Positions 31,612 to 42,484 of a stretch of 64,000 nucleotides of DNA are shown here, piece after piece. The DNA comes from Lineolata rhizophorae. Lineage: Eukaryota; Ascomycota; Dothideomycetes; Lineolatales; Lineolataceae. The notes under the pieces are model-generated. The model saw only the letters and a list, made by a program, of their open reading frames with translations. It did no database searches and was not told where the DNA came from. The position numbers and the translations under genes are program-made. Positions within the stretch are counted from its first letter, which is position 1; each line of letters opens with the position of its first letter. The DNA is taken from positions 1,265,560-1,329,559 of the forward strand of contig MU001674.1 of the NCBI GenBank assembly GCA_010093515.1. Reading direction: 5' to 3'.

Positions 31612-32945
31612 ATGCCGCAACACCGCCCCAGCAACCCCAACATGCCCGCCCTCACGATACCCGCCTCCGCCACCGCCACCTCCTCCTCCGATGCCGCTTC
31701 CTCTTCTTCCACCTCAGCCCCTCCCGCTCCCCCACAGCCCACCACCACCACCACCACCGCTCCCTCCCACCAGCCGACCAACCGCCCGCCCACCCCCGAG
31801 CGCCCGCCCGTCTCGCCCATCACGCCCGTCGCCAAGTTCGCGCAGCTCGCGCGCCCACCCGACGGACGAGCCAGCGACGGCGGCGGCGGCGGCGGCGGCG
31901 CCTTCGCCTTCTACCCGCAGACCACGCCGGGATTCGGCGGCGGGCCCTCTTTCCCCGCGGCGGCGGCGACAAGCGGCGCCGGCGCAGGCCCATCATCCGG
32001 ACCACCGCAACAACCACAACCACCACAACCGCCACCGCGGGCGCCGCCGGGCCCATCGTTCTCCGCCCCGCCAGCCGGGCCGGCGCCATCCTCGTCGTCC
32101 GCTTCCGCGCCCGCGCCCGCGCCCGCGCCCGCGCACTCGGCCCCGCCGCCGCGCCGGCCGCCGTCGCCCGTCTTCCTGGCGCGGGCGCCGGCGGTGGTCC
32201 CCATCGACGAGGCCACCAGCGCGGACGCCATCGCGCTGCGCGCCGCCATCTCGCTGCTGCAGCTGCAGCGCGACAAGGCGCGGCGGGACCTGGTGGCGCT
32301 GGAGCGGGTCCGGCGCGAGGCCGTCGGGCGGCCCGAGGCGTTTGTGAGGGAGGTGCTGGTGAGGCGATGGCGGACCCGTTGGCGGCGACGTTGGAGGGCG
32401 GGAGGGGCCGGCTTGGGAGTGGCGGGTGGGAGGAGGAGGAGGAGGAGGCTGGTGCTGGTGCTGGTGATGGTGATGGTGGCCGGGCACGGCGGCGGAAGCG
32501 GGAGCGGGAGGGCAAGAAGGAGCGAGACCGAGGCCGCCAGAACACTACCACGGACGCGCCGCGAGCCGCCGTCGCCGGGCCCGCCTCACCCGCCGCGAGC
32601 CCATCCTCCCCCTCATCCCCGCCCTCCCGGTCCTCGTCGTCGTCGCCCTCGCCCTCCTCCTCCTCGGACGCGCCCTCCTTCCCGCCCGTGCCCCGCCCCC
32701 AGACCGTCGTCCGCTGCCCCCCCATCAACTGGGCCAAGTACCACGTCGTCGGCGAGAGCCTCGACAAGCTGCACGACGAGCAGCGCGCGCGGCCGCGCGG
32801 CGGCGAGGCCGGCCGGCCCGACGCCGCCCCCGCCCCCGCCCCCGCCGACAGGGCCCCGCCGGGCAGGGTCGCGGCGCCGTTTTCGCCGTGGGAGGACGGG
32901 GTCGAGGGGGTTGGCGGGGAAGGGTTGGATCAAGCGAGGGGTTGA
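31612..32945 (+). CDS. Conserved fungal low-complexity protein, apparent +1/-1 frameshift
   Basis: Two frames together look like one protein. The first, from ATG 31612 (or 31642, MPALTIPAS), contains ITPVAKFAQLARP, FAFYPQTTPGF and a helical block ADAIALRAAISLLQLQRDKA ending near EAFVREVL (about 32360). The next frame continues with GEAMADPLAATLEGG, an acidic/basic stretch, and a conserved C-terminal block CPPINWAKYHVVGESLDKLH to the stop at 32945. The same blocks occur in one order in uncharacterised Pezizomycotina proteins, as I recall them. The switch happens inside 32345-32375, where no intron of normal size fits. That suggests a single-base indel, either real or from assembly of GC-rich DNA. 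Function unknown; probably nuclear or cytosolic and largely disordered. Confidence 0.6.
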
Positions 32946-33484
32946 GGAGGGGGGGCGAGGCGTGGACAGGTCTACGTGGTGCGGATACGGATACGGGATA
33001 TGTGTTGTCGGCAGATGGGACGGGGCAGGCCGGCTCGAGCTGGTGCGCGTCCCGTCCGACTTTGGTCTAGAATACCTTTTTGTCCAATCTGCCAAGATCG
33101 CTGTCGGGAGCGCTCGCGGCGAGCGTGGTATGGCGTGGAACCCGTGACGAGGCCATGGCGCAGGAGCAAACAGATGCACGAGACGAATACATAGTGGGCA
33201 TGACCAGGATAGGGCCCGGGCTGAAACCCGAACAAAGCCACAAAAATTCATCGCGCAGAGTATATGACGTTTTTATCCTTTTTTTTCCTTCTCGGCATAT
33301 CTATCTTTCGTTTTTTCGATCTATAGGTCTCCAGCGTCCCAGCCATAGCGTCCGCTCAACACTCCATGTAGCCCCTCAACATAGCAACCCAAAATAAAAA
33401 GCACCAAGACCGACTCCTCTAAACGCCACAGGTGCAACCCCCATCCTCGCAAACCCAATCCGTCCCCTCCCCCCAATCACTCCG
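32946..33484. other. Convergent intergenic region
   Basis: Spacer between the 3' ends of the low-complexity gene and TYS1. T-rich near 33270-33315 and A/T-richer overall than its flanks, as expected for 3' UTRs. No gene recognised. Confidence 0.5.
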
Positions 33485-35042
33485 TCACGACCCCTCCGGC
33501 CTGGCATTGATATCCAGGTTCTTGACCTCGGCATCGAGATCGCCGTTGGCGGCGGCGGCGGCGGCGGCGGCGGACTCGGGCTTCGCGGCGCCGGGGTACT
33601 TGGAGCCCTTGTCCTTCTTCTGCTTCTTCTTCTTGCCGTCCTCCTTGGCGGGGGGCGGGTAGGCCTGCTTTTCAACGGCCTGCCACTCGGGCGAGGCGGC
33701 GAAGGCGGCCTGGATGGGCTTCATGAGGTCGACGAGCGCGGCCGCGATGGCGGGCTTGAGGTCTTGGGGCCGGAGCTGCCAGGGGGGGGGATGGGAGGGT
33801 TCCGTTAGTGCTGGGACGATGGCCGCAAACCACGCACGTGCGGCTTCTGCGCCGGTTGGGAACAAACGGGGGGAAATCTCCGGGACGCACGTACCACGTC
33901 GGCCGCGTAGTCCTCCCGCATCTGCTCGATCTCGGTGTACGCCAGCGGCTCGCCGTCCCGCCTGTTGACGACGAAACGCTGCTCGCCGTAGCGCAGCACG
34001 CCCGCGGGCAAGAGCACGTACTCGACGAAGCTCAGCAGGCCGTTGCCCTCGACCTGCATGGGCACGGCCAGGGCCTTCCTGATCTTCCTCCGGACGGCGT
34101 CGGGCGGGTCCAGCAGGTCGATCTTGCTGTCCGGATCGCTCGCGCTCATCTTGCCGCCGTGCAGGCCGGGCACCATGGGGTTCATCAGGTGGGCGCGCTC
34201 CCCGAAGCCGACCCGGGGCAGGACCTCCTTGGCCAGGGCGAAGATCTTGCGCTGGTCGACGCCGCCGAACTGCGCGTCCACGCCCAGGTGCTGCTCGTCC
34301 AGCGCCTGCATGAGCGGGTAGATGAGCCCCGACAGCGGCGCGTTGTCCACCTGCTTGACCACCTCGGCGCCCGCCTTCTTTGCGTCGTGCTCCGTCACCA
34401 CCGACGACAGCCGGAACAGGTCCATCGTGTAGGCCGGCGTCAGCTGGTACGCGGAGCCGAGGACGAACTCGAGGCGGTCGATGGGCACGTTGACGGCCTG
34501 GAGGAGCGCCGTGATGACGAACTTGTAATACTCGGCCCGGAACTTGACCAGCTCGATGGGCGCTGTTCCGAACTCGGTAGATTTTGTCCCTCGTTAGATA
34601 AAAAAAAAAAGACCCCGCCGTTTTTTCCTTTAGCTCAGACGGGGAATATGGCGCACCCTTGAGGTTGTCCAGGAAGCCGTGGATGTCGGCCAGCAGGATC
34701 TTGACCCGGCATCCGGCGCGCAGGAAGTCGCCCAGCTTCAGCACCGGCACAAAGTACCCGCAGTGCGGCCGTCCCGTCGTCGCGGTCCCTGCCAAACCGA
34801 ACGCCAGTAAGCATACAGGTCTTTCGCACCGGCCGGTCGGCGCGAGAAATCGCGCGCGTTCAAGAAGGGAGGGGAAAGGCCGCCCTGGCGCAAGAGGGAA
34901 AGAGGCGTGACCAACCCCAGTAGATGACGAGCGGCCTGTTCTGCTTGACGACGACATCCTCGACAATTTCCGGGTTCAGGACCTCGAACAGGTTCTTGTT
35001 GATGAGCTTGATCTTCTCCTGCGGGTCCGTTACGTCGTCCAT
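33485..35042 (-). CDS. TYS1: Cytosolic tyrosyl-tRNA synthetase
   Basis: Four exons join in frame on the minus strand: 35042-34916, 34788-34657, 34562-33895 and 33775-33485, giving 405 residues, close to the 394 of yeast Tys1. It is a class I enzyme that charges tRNA-Tyr in the cytosol. The HIGH-type signature appears as RPHCGYF in exon 2, followed by [13 protein letters not shown]. The tyrosine/tRNA pocket segments [14 protein letters not shown] and GVDQRKIF lie in exon 3, as does the KMSKS-type GGKMSAS. The C-terminus carries a Lys-rich stretch ([11 protein letters not shown]) and an Ala run that probably add nonspecific RNA binding. The start Met ([14 protein letters not shown]) fits family alignments. 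Housekeeping gene; introns are 45-127 bases. Confidence 0.97.
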
Positions 35043-36122
35043 GGCGGAAGCGTGGGGGAATTGAGCGCCGGCGGGGTGCGAAGAGATCGTGGATTCTTGA
35101 TCGCGCTGCGCGCCGGACCCCGCGTGCCAACAGTGTGAGTCGGACCTGCGGCCTGCGGGACGGGGGTGCCCTGTGCGGGCGGTGAACCCGTCAATCTTGG
35201 CGGAATCAAGGGTCCCGCGCCCTGCACGTGATATCAATCCCTTACCAGCTATTGCGAGTGTTTGTTTACATAGAATATCAGATATGCCCAATGCGTGGTA
35301 TGTTTCAAAAACCTCTCACGCTGCAAAGCTCAGGTGTCCTCCGCAGTGTCCTACAGTTCCCGTCATTTGTGAGCAACCCACTCCGCCTCTTGCGTAAATA
35401 CCATCAATGCAAACCCAAGTCATAAGATTATCGATCTCTGCACAGCCATGTGCAACCCAAAACGAGCAACGCCCAACAATCCAGTCTATTCACCCGAGCC
35501 CATTGAGATAATATTGCCACCCACTATCTACAAAATCTTCCGTGCATCTCTAACTGTCTCCATTCCATCACATTCCACTACTTATAAATACCCGGAGTAT
35601 CAATGATTATAATTCCCGCAGAGTAAAAGAAGCCAATGTGAAAGAGGAAGAAGGAAAGAAGTAAAGGAACAAAATAAAAGGAGAACTCCCAACTCCCGGA
35701 ACAAGCGCCAGAGGGTGGGTCCGACGCAAGGTCAAATGCTCTTCGCCCATAGTTGCAAACAGAAGGGGGAACAAAAAAAAGAGAAAGGGAGGGAAGAAAG
35801 AAAGAAAGAAAAAAACTGATATAAAGCTTTAAAGTGGAGGGCATCTCCCAAGCAGAGAAAACCGAAGCCCCAAAAGTGCTGTCGTACGCACCCAACCAGA
35901 GTGCAAGAAAATCCCCACCATAACGCAAGAACTTTCCCTTCTATTCCATCAACTCAATCAAACCCGTTACCGAAAACTTTGCTTCTTGTCACCGTTCTTT
36001 TGACTCTCCGCTTCGCCCCCTTTTATACTTCTCAAGATAACCATAAACCCACCCCACTCCCGTCTATTCCCACCCACCCTACACCATCGCTCTCTCATCT
36101 CATTTCTCCACGCCCACGCACC
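35043..36122. other. TYS1 upstream region
   Basis: A/T-richer intergenic DNA between TYS1 and the 3' end of the next minus-strand gene, including A/G-rich runs near 35,640-35,815. From about 36,040 the plus strand is C-rich because it is the antisense of a Gly/Glu-rich C-terminus. No gene recognised. Confidence 0.45.
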
Positions 36123-37249
36123 CTAATCGCCCATCACCAACCCCTCCCCACCCCCCACACAATCCAAGCACCTAACCACGCCCTCCTCCCCCTCCTCCAC
36201 ACAACACCGACTACAAACTCTCCTCCCCCCCTCGCTCCCTTCCCCATCCCCACCATCATCCCCGCCATCCCCACCATCCCTCTCCCCATCCTCTCCTCCC
36301 CCCTCCTGCACCCCTCCCCGCCGCCCGCTCCGGCACCCCCCGCCCGCACACGTCCTCGCGCACACGCTACACATCCCTTTCCCGCACCGCTCGCACCGCG
36401 AGTACCGCGCGATGTCGCGCCGCACCTTGGGCGCGCGGCGGCACACGTGGCAGCCCTCGAGGACAGCCGAGGCGGGCACGTCCGCCGGCGCGGGACGCGC
36501 CTGGGGCAGCGGCGGCAGCGGCGGCGACAGCAAGGCGGCCTTCATCCCGTTTGTCGCCACCGCCGCCGCTGCCGCCGTGCCCGAGTGGCCGTGTCCATTG
36601 CTGTGTCCGTGTCCGTTGTTGTGATCGTTGGTGTTGCTCTGCTGCGGCGGCGCCGCCGCCGCCGAAGGAAACAGCACGTGGTGATGTGCGGCGTGCGCGG
36701 GTGTCTGGCGCAGCGCAGCCGCCGCCGCCGCCGCCGCGGCTGCCGAGCGAGGCACGATGATCCTGCGGCGGGTGCGCGGCGGCGCGGCGGCGTCGAGCGG
36801 GGACGCGTATGCGGCGCGGGCCTCGGAGGCGGCAGCGGCCGAAGACGAGGCTGGTCGAGCCGGGCTAGCGGTGCTGGGGTTGGTCCTGGTGTGGCGCGGC
36901 GTGGGCGGCTGCGGTTAGAGACTAAAGCGAGCTGCTTTTGACAAGTGGGACGACGCGTCCGGGACGCGGAGGGTCAGACTTACCAAGGCGTGCCGTCGTC
37001 GCCGGCGGGGGGGCCGGTGGCGGCTATTATGCGTTTGCGCTTGCCGAGCGTCGACGGCGTGGCTGACGATGGGCCCGTCGAGCTCTGGTGCGGCGAGCTG
37101 CCGGCGTTGGTCATCTCGAGGTCGTCCCAGGACTGGGGCGTGGGCGTAGTCGCCGTCATGGTGGTGGTGGTAGTGGTGGCGGATGAGGGACCCGGGGCGG
37201 CGACGATGTTCGGGTCGAGAGAGCAGAAGAGGTGCGAGGAGATGTACAT
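36123..37249 (-). CDS. Small cysteine-rich zinc-binding protein, conserved in fungi, function unknown
   Basis: Exon 1 (ATG at 37249, MYISSHLF, ending near 36984 with SWDDLEMTNAG and TLGKRKRIIAA) and exon 2 (36908-36123) flank a textbook intron (GTAAGT...CTAACCGCAG). Exon 2 encodes TRRRIIVPRS, an Ala run, a His/Gly/Asn-rich linker, then a cysteine cluster: CHVCRR, CERCGKGMCSVCARTC, and after a Gly/Asp/Glu-rich stretch CSRCCVEEG and CLDC. The spacing suggests two or three zinc sites of RING/B-box-like type. As written, the exons are out of phase by one base; a run of seven G at 37007-37013 is a likely place for a length error. I recall similar C-termini ending CSRCCVE-CLxC in other filamentous fungi, all uncharacterised. 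May act in ubiquitin or chromatin contexts, but that is speculation. Confidence 0.6.
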
Positions 37250-38416
37250 TGTGTGAATAGGTGGGCGGGAGGAGATGAGAAAGAGATTTCGGCTTCCAGG
37301 TTTCGGGATGCGGAATAACTCCAAGCTGTTGCTTTACTTTCGCACGTAGCGAGGAGTTCGGTTTATTTGTTCGTGCAGGACAGAAGCGAAACCGCAACTA
37401 GGCTCCCGAATAGGGGCTGGGTCACTTGAGCCGGCCAGTGTCTCCAGACGCAAGCAGCAACTGGCAGCGTCCTCCGGCCTGAGCAGACGTCTGGTGATGG
37501 GGTGAAGGGGAACGACTGGAGAAGGCCGCTGGCTGACCATGGACGAGGAGGGGAGGTTAAGTGATCTCGGGCGGAACGGAGGACAATTAATGCGAAGGGG
37601 GCAACGCCACGCTAAACCCCGAACAAAACACAGGCATTGGCGCCCTAGGAAGCCATTGGCACGCAATATCTTGGACGGACAGGGCGCAAGATGCGTCCGC
37701 AGGCAAGGGCCCAGAAAAGAGAAGAGCGCGTTGCAGCGTGTCGGCGAGCGTGAGGCGGGAGCTGCAGGGGCCTCTCGCCAGGTCCGGGGGAAGCAGCTTG
37801 CGGGACTCGGGAGCCGGGCCGCCGCGGACTGGCGCCAAGATCTCAGGCACGCCTCCCGAGTCGCGCGCGACTTGCATGGAAGACGCCGCCGGACACTTCT
37901 CCGCATTCCGCCACCCTTTCTCCCGCATTCCAGCGTCCTCCAAGTGCGATGCTGCACTGACGAACAACGGAGTGCTGCCTGCGGTCATGGATTCGTCCAT
38001 GAACAGCTTCATCCCGAAGCCATTGCTGAGGAGCCCATAGCCAGCGCCTATTCCTACCTCGTAAGCGTAACGCCAAGCTGTTTTCATTCGATATGTTTTC
38101 ACTGATACTTAGTATGTAACGCCCGGGCACGTTCTTTGCTGCTGCTCTTGTTTGTTTTGTATTCACGAATTTCTTCTATTTATTAAGCTCTTCAAAACAT
38201 GTCTTCCCATGGCTGATGAAAGTGGACTTCCTATTTCGGTATGCAGCGCTACCTGATCTCACAATGCTGCCATCGCCATACAGTTACGAGGGATATATAA
38301 AAGGTGGCTCGGAATTTAACCAACCTATCCGTTATGCTAGATCCCAAAAACAAAAGCCATAAGCTGGGAAGCTCCCAGTAGCCGTCCATGAACCCAAGGG
38401 CTTTGGGAACCGGACT
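37250..38416. other. Intergenic region with overlapping unassigned ORFs
   Basis: Frames of 171-207 codons exist on both strands (37334-37957, 37539-38105, 37587-38102) but have no recognisable domain and overlap in mutually exclusive ways. The stretch 38,100-38,400 is A/T-richer and probably the 3' flank of the gene at 38417. Confidence 0.4.
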
Positions 38417-39223
38417 CTAGACCTCGTCGTCGCATTCCGGCAGCGAATTGATAAAATCCCACATTCGATCGTCTCCACAACCTTTCGCGGCCCGTTTCTC
38501 GCCCATCTTCGACTTGCTCGTCACGGCCATAACCCGCTGGGCCTCGAGACTAGTAAGATCCCGCACCTGCTCGTCTCTCCAAGCCTCGGCGAACCGTTTC
38601 TTGCCCTTCCTCCACTGGCGCAACATGGCCCTGGCCTGCTCGGCCTCGAAGCCGGGCGCGCGCCACACCGGATTGACCGTCGTGGCGATCCTCTTATACT
38701 TACTCGCCTGGTGATCGAGCAGGCGCTCCGCGTCGCCGAGCAGCCTCTGCAGCCTCGCGGCCGTCTCGATGTGGCCGCACGGCAGCACGTACGCGATGCG
38801 GCGGTCGGCGTCGTCGTCGTTCCCGGGGACGCCCCTCCGTGGCGGCGCGAACTTGGCTGCGTCCGAGGTGAGGAAGTCGTACGTGCAGGTGAGGCAGTGC
38901 CGGTGCTCGTCGTCGCAGGCCGGGAAGGACACGGCGCCGATTGGGCCCACGAGCAGGCTGGTGTTCATCTCGCCGCAGACGACGCAGAGGTCGTCCTCGG
39001 ACGGCTCCTTCGGTGGCTCTTTGTCGATCAGCGGACGTTTGTCCTCCGCCTCTTCTTCTTCCTTGTCCTCGGCCGCGTGGCCCTTCTTCCCCTTGCGGTC
39101 TTTCTTACCGGAACGTTCCAATTCTCTGGCCAATTTCGACGGCTTCGACGGGCGTGGTTCGCTGGGTTCCGAACCGCCCGGGCAGTTGAGGGATGCATTG
39201 GAATTCAAGTCTTTCCTGCCCAT
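38417..39223 (-). CDS. Single-exon zinc-binding protein with lysine/glutamate-rich N-terminus, unknown function
   Basis: Uninterrupted 268-residue frame from ATG 39223 (MGRKDLNSNASLNC). Residues ~30-75 are charged (KKDRKGKKGH, DKEEEEAEDKR). A compact Cys/His cluster follows: CVVCGEMNTSLLVGPIGAV, CDDEHRHCLTCTYDFL and, after a loop, YVLPCGH. This C-x2-C...C...H-x-H-C-x2-C...C-x-H pattern resembles a RING/zinc-ribbon variant. The C-terminal ~110 residues are helical and basic (MLRQWRKGKKRFAEAWRDEQ) and end in an acidic tail. No signal peptide or membrane segment. The coherent composition and motif argue for a real gene. It sits alone, with no partner in the neighbourhood. Confidence 0.65.
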   Translation of the reverse strand: MGRKDLNSNASLNCPGGSEPSEPRPSKPSKLARELERSGKKDRKGKKGHAAEDKEEEEAEDKRPLIDKEPPKEPSEDDLCVVCGEMNTSLLVGPIGAVSFPACDDEHRHCLTCTYDFLTSDAAKFAPPRRGVPGNDDDADRRIAYVLPCGHIETAARLQRLLGDAERLLDHQASKYKRIATTVNPVWRAPGFEAEQARAMLRQWRKGKKRFAEAWRDEQVRDLTSLEAQRVMAVTSKSKMGEKRAAKGCGDDRMWDFINSLPECDDEV

Positions 39224-41780
39224 TTTGGACAGAGGTGTCGAATTGCACGCTTACTTTGGCGATGGACTGGGTGTTACTCGATGACAGGTGTAACAGTGTC
39301 AAAAGGGTAGTAGAGCGTGGAGATCGAAAAGCCGACGGAGTACTTATAGAGGCGATCTAGGGCAAGTGATTACCAGTGCACTGATGCCATTGTCTACTTA
39401 CTTTACAGACCAAAGTTACATGTCCTAGTGTTGTCAGGGGCTCTTAGGAATGGTTGTCGGACAATGCACCGAAACCTTCTCCAAGCTAGCGCCTGAAGCG
39501 CGTAGAGAAGGCGGTTCGGCTGGATGCCATAATTCGCGTTCTCATTGCATTCTACCTTGCCTTTCGGAATCGTAAAGCTCGGCATATGAAATCAGAATTT
39601 CCTAACCCCGGTAATATCCATCGACCAGGGCCAGGAAAATCACCGCGCGTTTTCCATGAGTGCATGTTCAATATCTTCTGGCCTTACTATACGAGTTGCG
39701 GAGTAGCCGGAGAGGGAGGAAGCGCGGCAACAACGGTTGAGTAGAGTGGCTATCGCTGCCGTTGGGTTTTGCGGCCAGCGGGCCACGTCGGACTTCTTCC
39801 TGCGGAGACCGTTTAGGGGTGGAGGCGTCGAAATCGAGGTCGGCGAGAGGAAGGCCCAGGAAGTCTCCCGCGAGCAACGGCGTTGAGGACTGTTATGGGA
39901 GAATAGTACAGTACGGTTTAGATGGGATCTAAGGAAATGATAGGGCCAGACAATTTCACAGCCCCACCACCCGAGTTCCGAGGAGCAAAACCGCGCACGC
40001 CGCGCTCGCTTCGCGTCGGCTTCGGAGGAGAAGGCGCTCGCGCGCAAACGCAACCCCGACGCGCGAAGCGCGACGGCGAACGGCGGCGCCAATTAAAAAA
40101 TAAAAAGAAAAGAAAAAAAAAGATTGCGAAAACAGCCGAAGTGGCGCGTTTCGAAATTCGAAGCAGCCCTGCGGGTGTTAGGGGGGTGGGGAGAGGGTGC
40201 GCCACGGGGTCAAGCTTTTGCCAAGCGGGCGTCGCAAAGCTTGACCTCCGGGCCGGGTATGTCGGCAGCCCTCCGTCGCCGGGACGGTCCAATGGCGGGC
40301 AAAGAGGGGGGGGGTTGGGGGTGGCTTGCGCGTACTACGTACTACTACGTACGTAGCACTGCCGGAGGAGGCTGTAAATGGAGGCGCCCGTGGCACCTAA
40401 CTGTAGGGCTTCCCGTTCTTTTTGGCCGCAGATAAGCGTGCCAAAGCAGGCGTGCTATGTACGTGGGTACATAGGGCAGCCGGGCAAGGCAGCAAGAAGC
40501 GGCGCAGGATGCGGAGAGGGCGGGAGGACGGTCAATGACGACATGGCCACTCTCCTCCGCACGCACCGACGTGCTGTGCACTGACGACGTCTGGCGATGG
40601 TTAGTGAAGCTTTGCAAGGACGCACGCGGCCGGTCACGGGAATAACCGTTGCCTCGGCCTGTCCGTCTTGTCTCGCCGGCCACTTGCCGAAGCCGAGAGA
40701 TGCGTAGCCTATCCAGCCAGCCAGCCATCCAGCCATCCATCCATCAATCCATCTAGCTAGCCAGCTACATAGCCAGCCGACGCCGCGCACCACGAGACGT
40801 GTCCTTGCCGCGACCCGCGCATCCACTCCCTCCATGAACCGTCCCTGCCGCCCCGAAGCCAATTCGACGGCGGAGACACTGCCTAAGCAAGCGTCAGCAG
40901 CGCCCCGCCGTTGAGTCTCGCACCAGGTTTTCCGGGGGGGTGGTTGCAGGGGGGGAAGAGAACAGTTGGACTCCGCATGTGGCTGAGCGCGCGCGGCGGG
41001 CTTCCATGCAGCGACCCAGCACACGGGACAATAGCCGTCGCGGTACCTTGCCAGGGAGGGGAGCGCAGCAGGTCGCTCTCCGCCGCGCGCGGCAAGGCCC
41101 AAGGCGCGCGCAGGACGCGGCCGGCGAATCAGGCCCCGGCTGCCGGGGGGCGCCGCTCTCGACCTTTCCCTGATTGGGGGCAAACAGGGCCCCTTGGTGC
41201 GGGTTGCTAGTCCGGAGGGGAAGGGGGGGTAGCTGACGGGGCCCAATTTGCCTTGCTGGGGCCGGGGCGTTTTAAAAAGGACCTGCGACGCCCCCGTCTC
41301 GCCGGCGCCGAGAGATTGATCGGTTCGCCATCCCCCAAATCGTCGTCGACGCTTTTCGCACCGCGCGCCCGCGTGCGTCCTCGAAGTTCGACTCTCGCCG
41401 CATTCCATCGTCGTCCGCAAAGAGGTGGGTGCGAACTCGCGGTGGCCATTCCCGGCCCCGGCAGCCAATCATTCCGCCAGCCCGAGATTCGCTCGAGCGA
41501 ACAGGGAACGTCTGCTGACACCCCTCCCCCCCTCTCTCCCCGTCTCTCCAGACTCTATTTCCAGCTCCGAACCTCACAGCCCCGCCGTCTACCCGCCTAT
41601 CCATACAGAACGTGCGCGCGCGCACGCGCATCGAGGTCCACCGACCCATTCCTGCCGGGTAGAAAAAGCGCTCTTCTCGCCCTCCTGCAATCGACCGGTT
41701 CCGCGACGTTGCTCTCGCCCGTTCCGCGCACCCGTCGTTTCCTCTCCCGCCAGCGAAACCCTCAGCGCGCTCCGTAGACG
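39224..41780. other. Intergenic region upstream of the CYSTM gene
   Basis: Two parts. 39,230-40,000 is A/T-richer with short minus-strand frames (for example 39640-40092, which contains PEDIEHALMENAR) that look like non-random relics but match nothing I can name. 40,000-41,780 is GC-rich with an A-rich patch near 40,094-40,125, a dense CTACTACGTA cluster (40331-40357) and a CCAG/CCAT tetranucleotide run (40711-40760). A CT-rich leader precedes the ATG at 41781. Confidence 0.45.
40331..40357. repeat. Clustered TACGTA-core motif
   Basis: Overlapping CGTACTACGT, ACTACTACGT and ACGTACGTAG units form the densest copy of a motif that recurs in intergenic DNA throughout this window. Function unknown. 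Confidence 0.6.
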
Positions 41781-42377
41781 ATGTCGGCGCAAGGATACTA
41801 CAACCAGGGTCCGCAGTACCCGCAGCAGAGGTGCGTATGTACGTCGGGCTCGTATCGCGCGCGCGCGCGCGATTCGATGAGGTTGGGAGCGGCGCGGGGT
41901 CACTCCGATCGCCAAGAAGGACGGCAAGCCAGACGGGGCTTGGCAACGCGTCTGTGTGCATATGTTGATTTCCACACATGGCTGACGAGGTCCGCAGTTA
42001 CAGCCCGCAGCCCGGATACGGCGGCGGCGGCGGCGGCTATCCTCCTCCCCAACAAGTGCGTGTTCCCTCCTCCCCCCCTTCTCTTCCCTTCCGAACCCCT
42101 TTCGACCTTTTTTTTTGGTTGAAAAGAGATCCTCGGTCCTTGCCAAGGGCCTCGAGATCGACGTTTGTCCGCGCCTCCCGGGGTTTCTGACGTCTTGTTC
42201 CGCCGGCCGCAGATGAGCTACGCCCAGGGCCCGCCCCCGCAGCAGGTGGTGGTGCGCGAGAAGAAGGACCGCGGCTGCCTGGCCGCCTGCCTGGCCACGC
42301 TGTGCTGCTGCTTCCTCTGCGAGGAGGGCTGCGAGTGCTGCGCCGACTGCTGCGAGTGCTGTCTGGACTGCTGTTGA
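41781..42377 (+). CDS. CYSTM-type cysteine-rich (trans)membrane module protein
   Basis: Three exons (41781-41830, 41998-42055, 42213-42377) join in frame to give 90 residues. The N-terminal two thirds is a Gly/Pro/Gln/Tyr-rich tail ([16 protein letters not shown]..., [15 protein letters not shown]). The C-terminus is the CYSTM module: a basic entry [11 protein letters not shown], then [19 protein letters not shown] and further CC pairs (14 Cys among the last ~35 residues). CYSTM proteins are small tail-anchored proteins at the plasma membrane linked to stress and metal tolerance. Yeast examples occur next to nutrient permeases. The first exon would have been missed without splicing. The N gap starts 17 bases after the stop, so the 3' flank is uncertain. 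Confidence 0.88.
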
Positions 42378-42394
42378 GGGGAGGAGGAAAGAAA

Positions 42395-42484
42395 NNNNNN
42401 NNNNNNNNNNNNNNNNNNNNNNNNNNNNNNNNNNNNNNNNNNNNNNNNNNNNNNNNNNNNNNNNNNNNNNNNNNNNNNNNNNNN
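42395..42484. other. Assembly gap (90 N)
   Basis: Ninety unresolved bases directly downstream of the CYSTM stop codon. Flanks are GC-rich. The true gap length is unknown. Confidence 0.99.

Noticed and set aside
30411-31835. 474-codon minus-strand frame
   Set aside because: No domain; overlaps the conserved plus-strand gene and GC-rich spacer.
37334-38105. Overlapping ORFs of 171-207 codons on both strands
   Set aside because: No recognisable domain, no splice support, and mutually exclusive frames.
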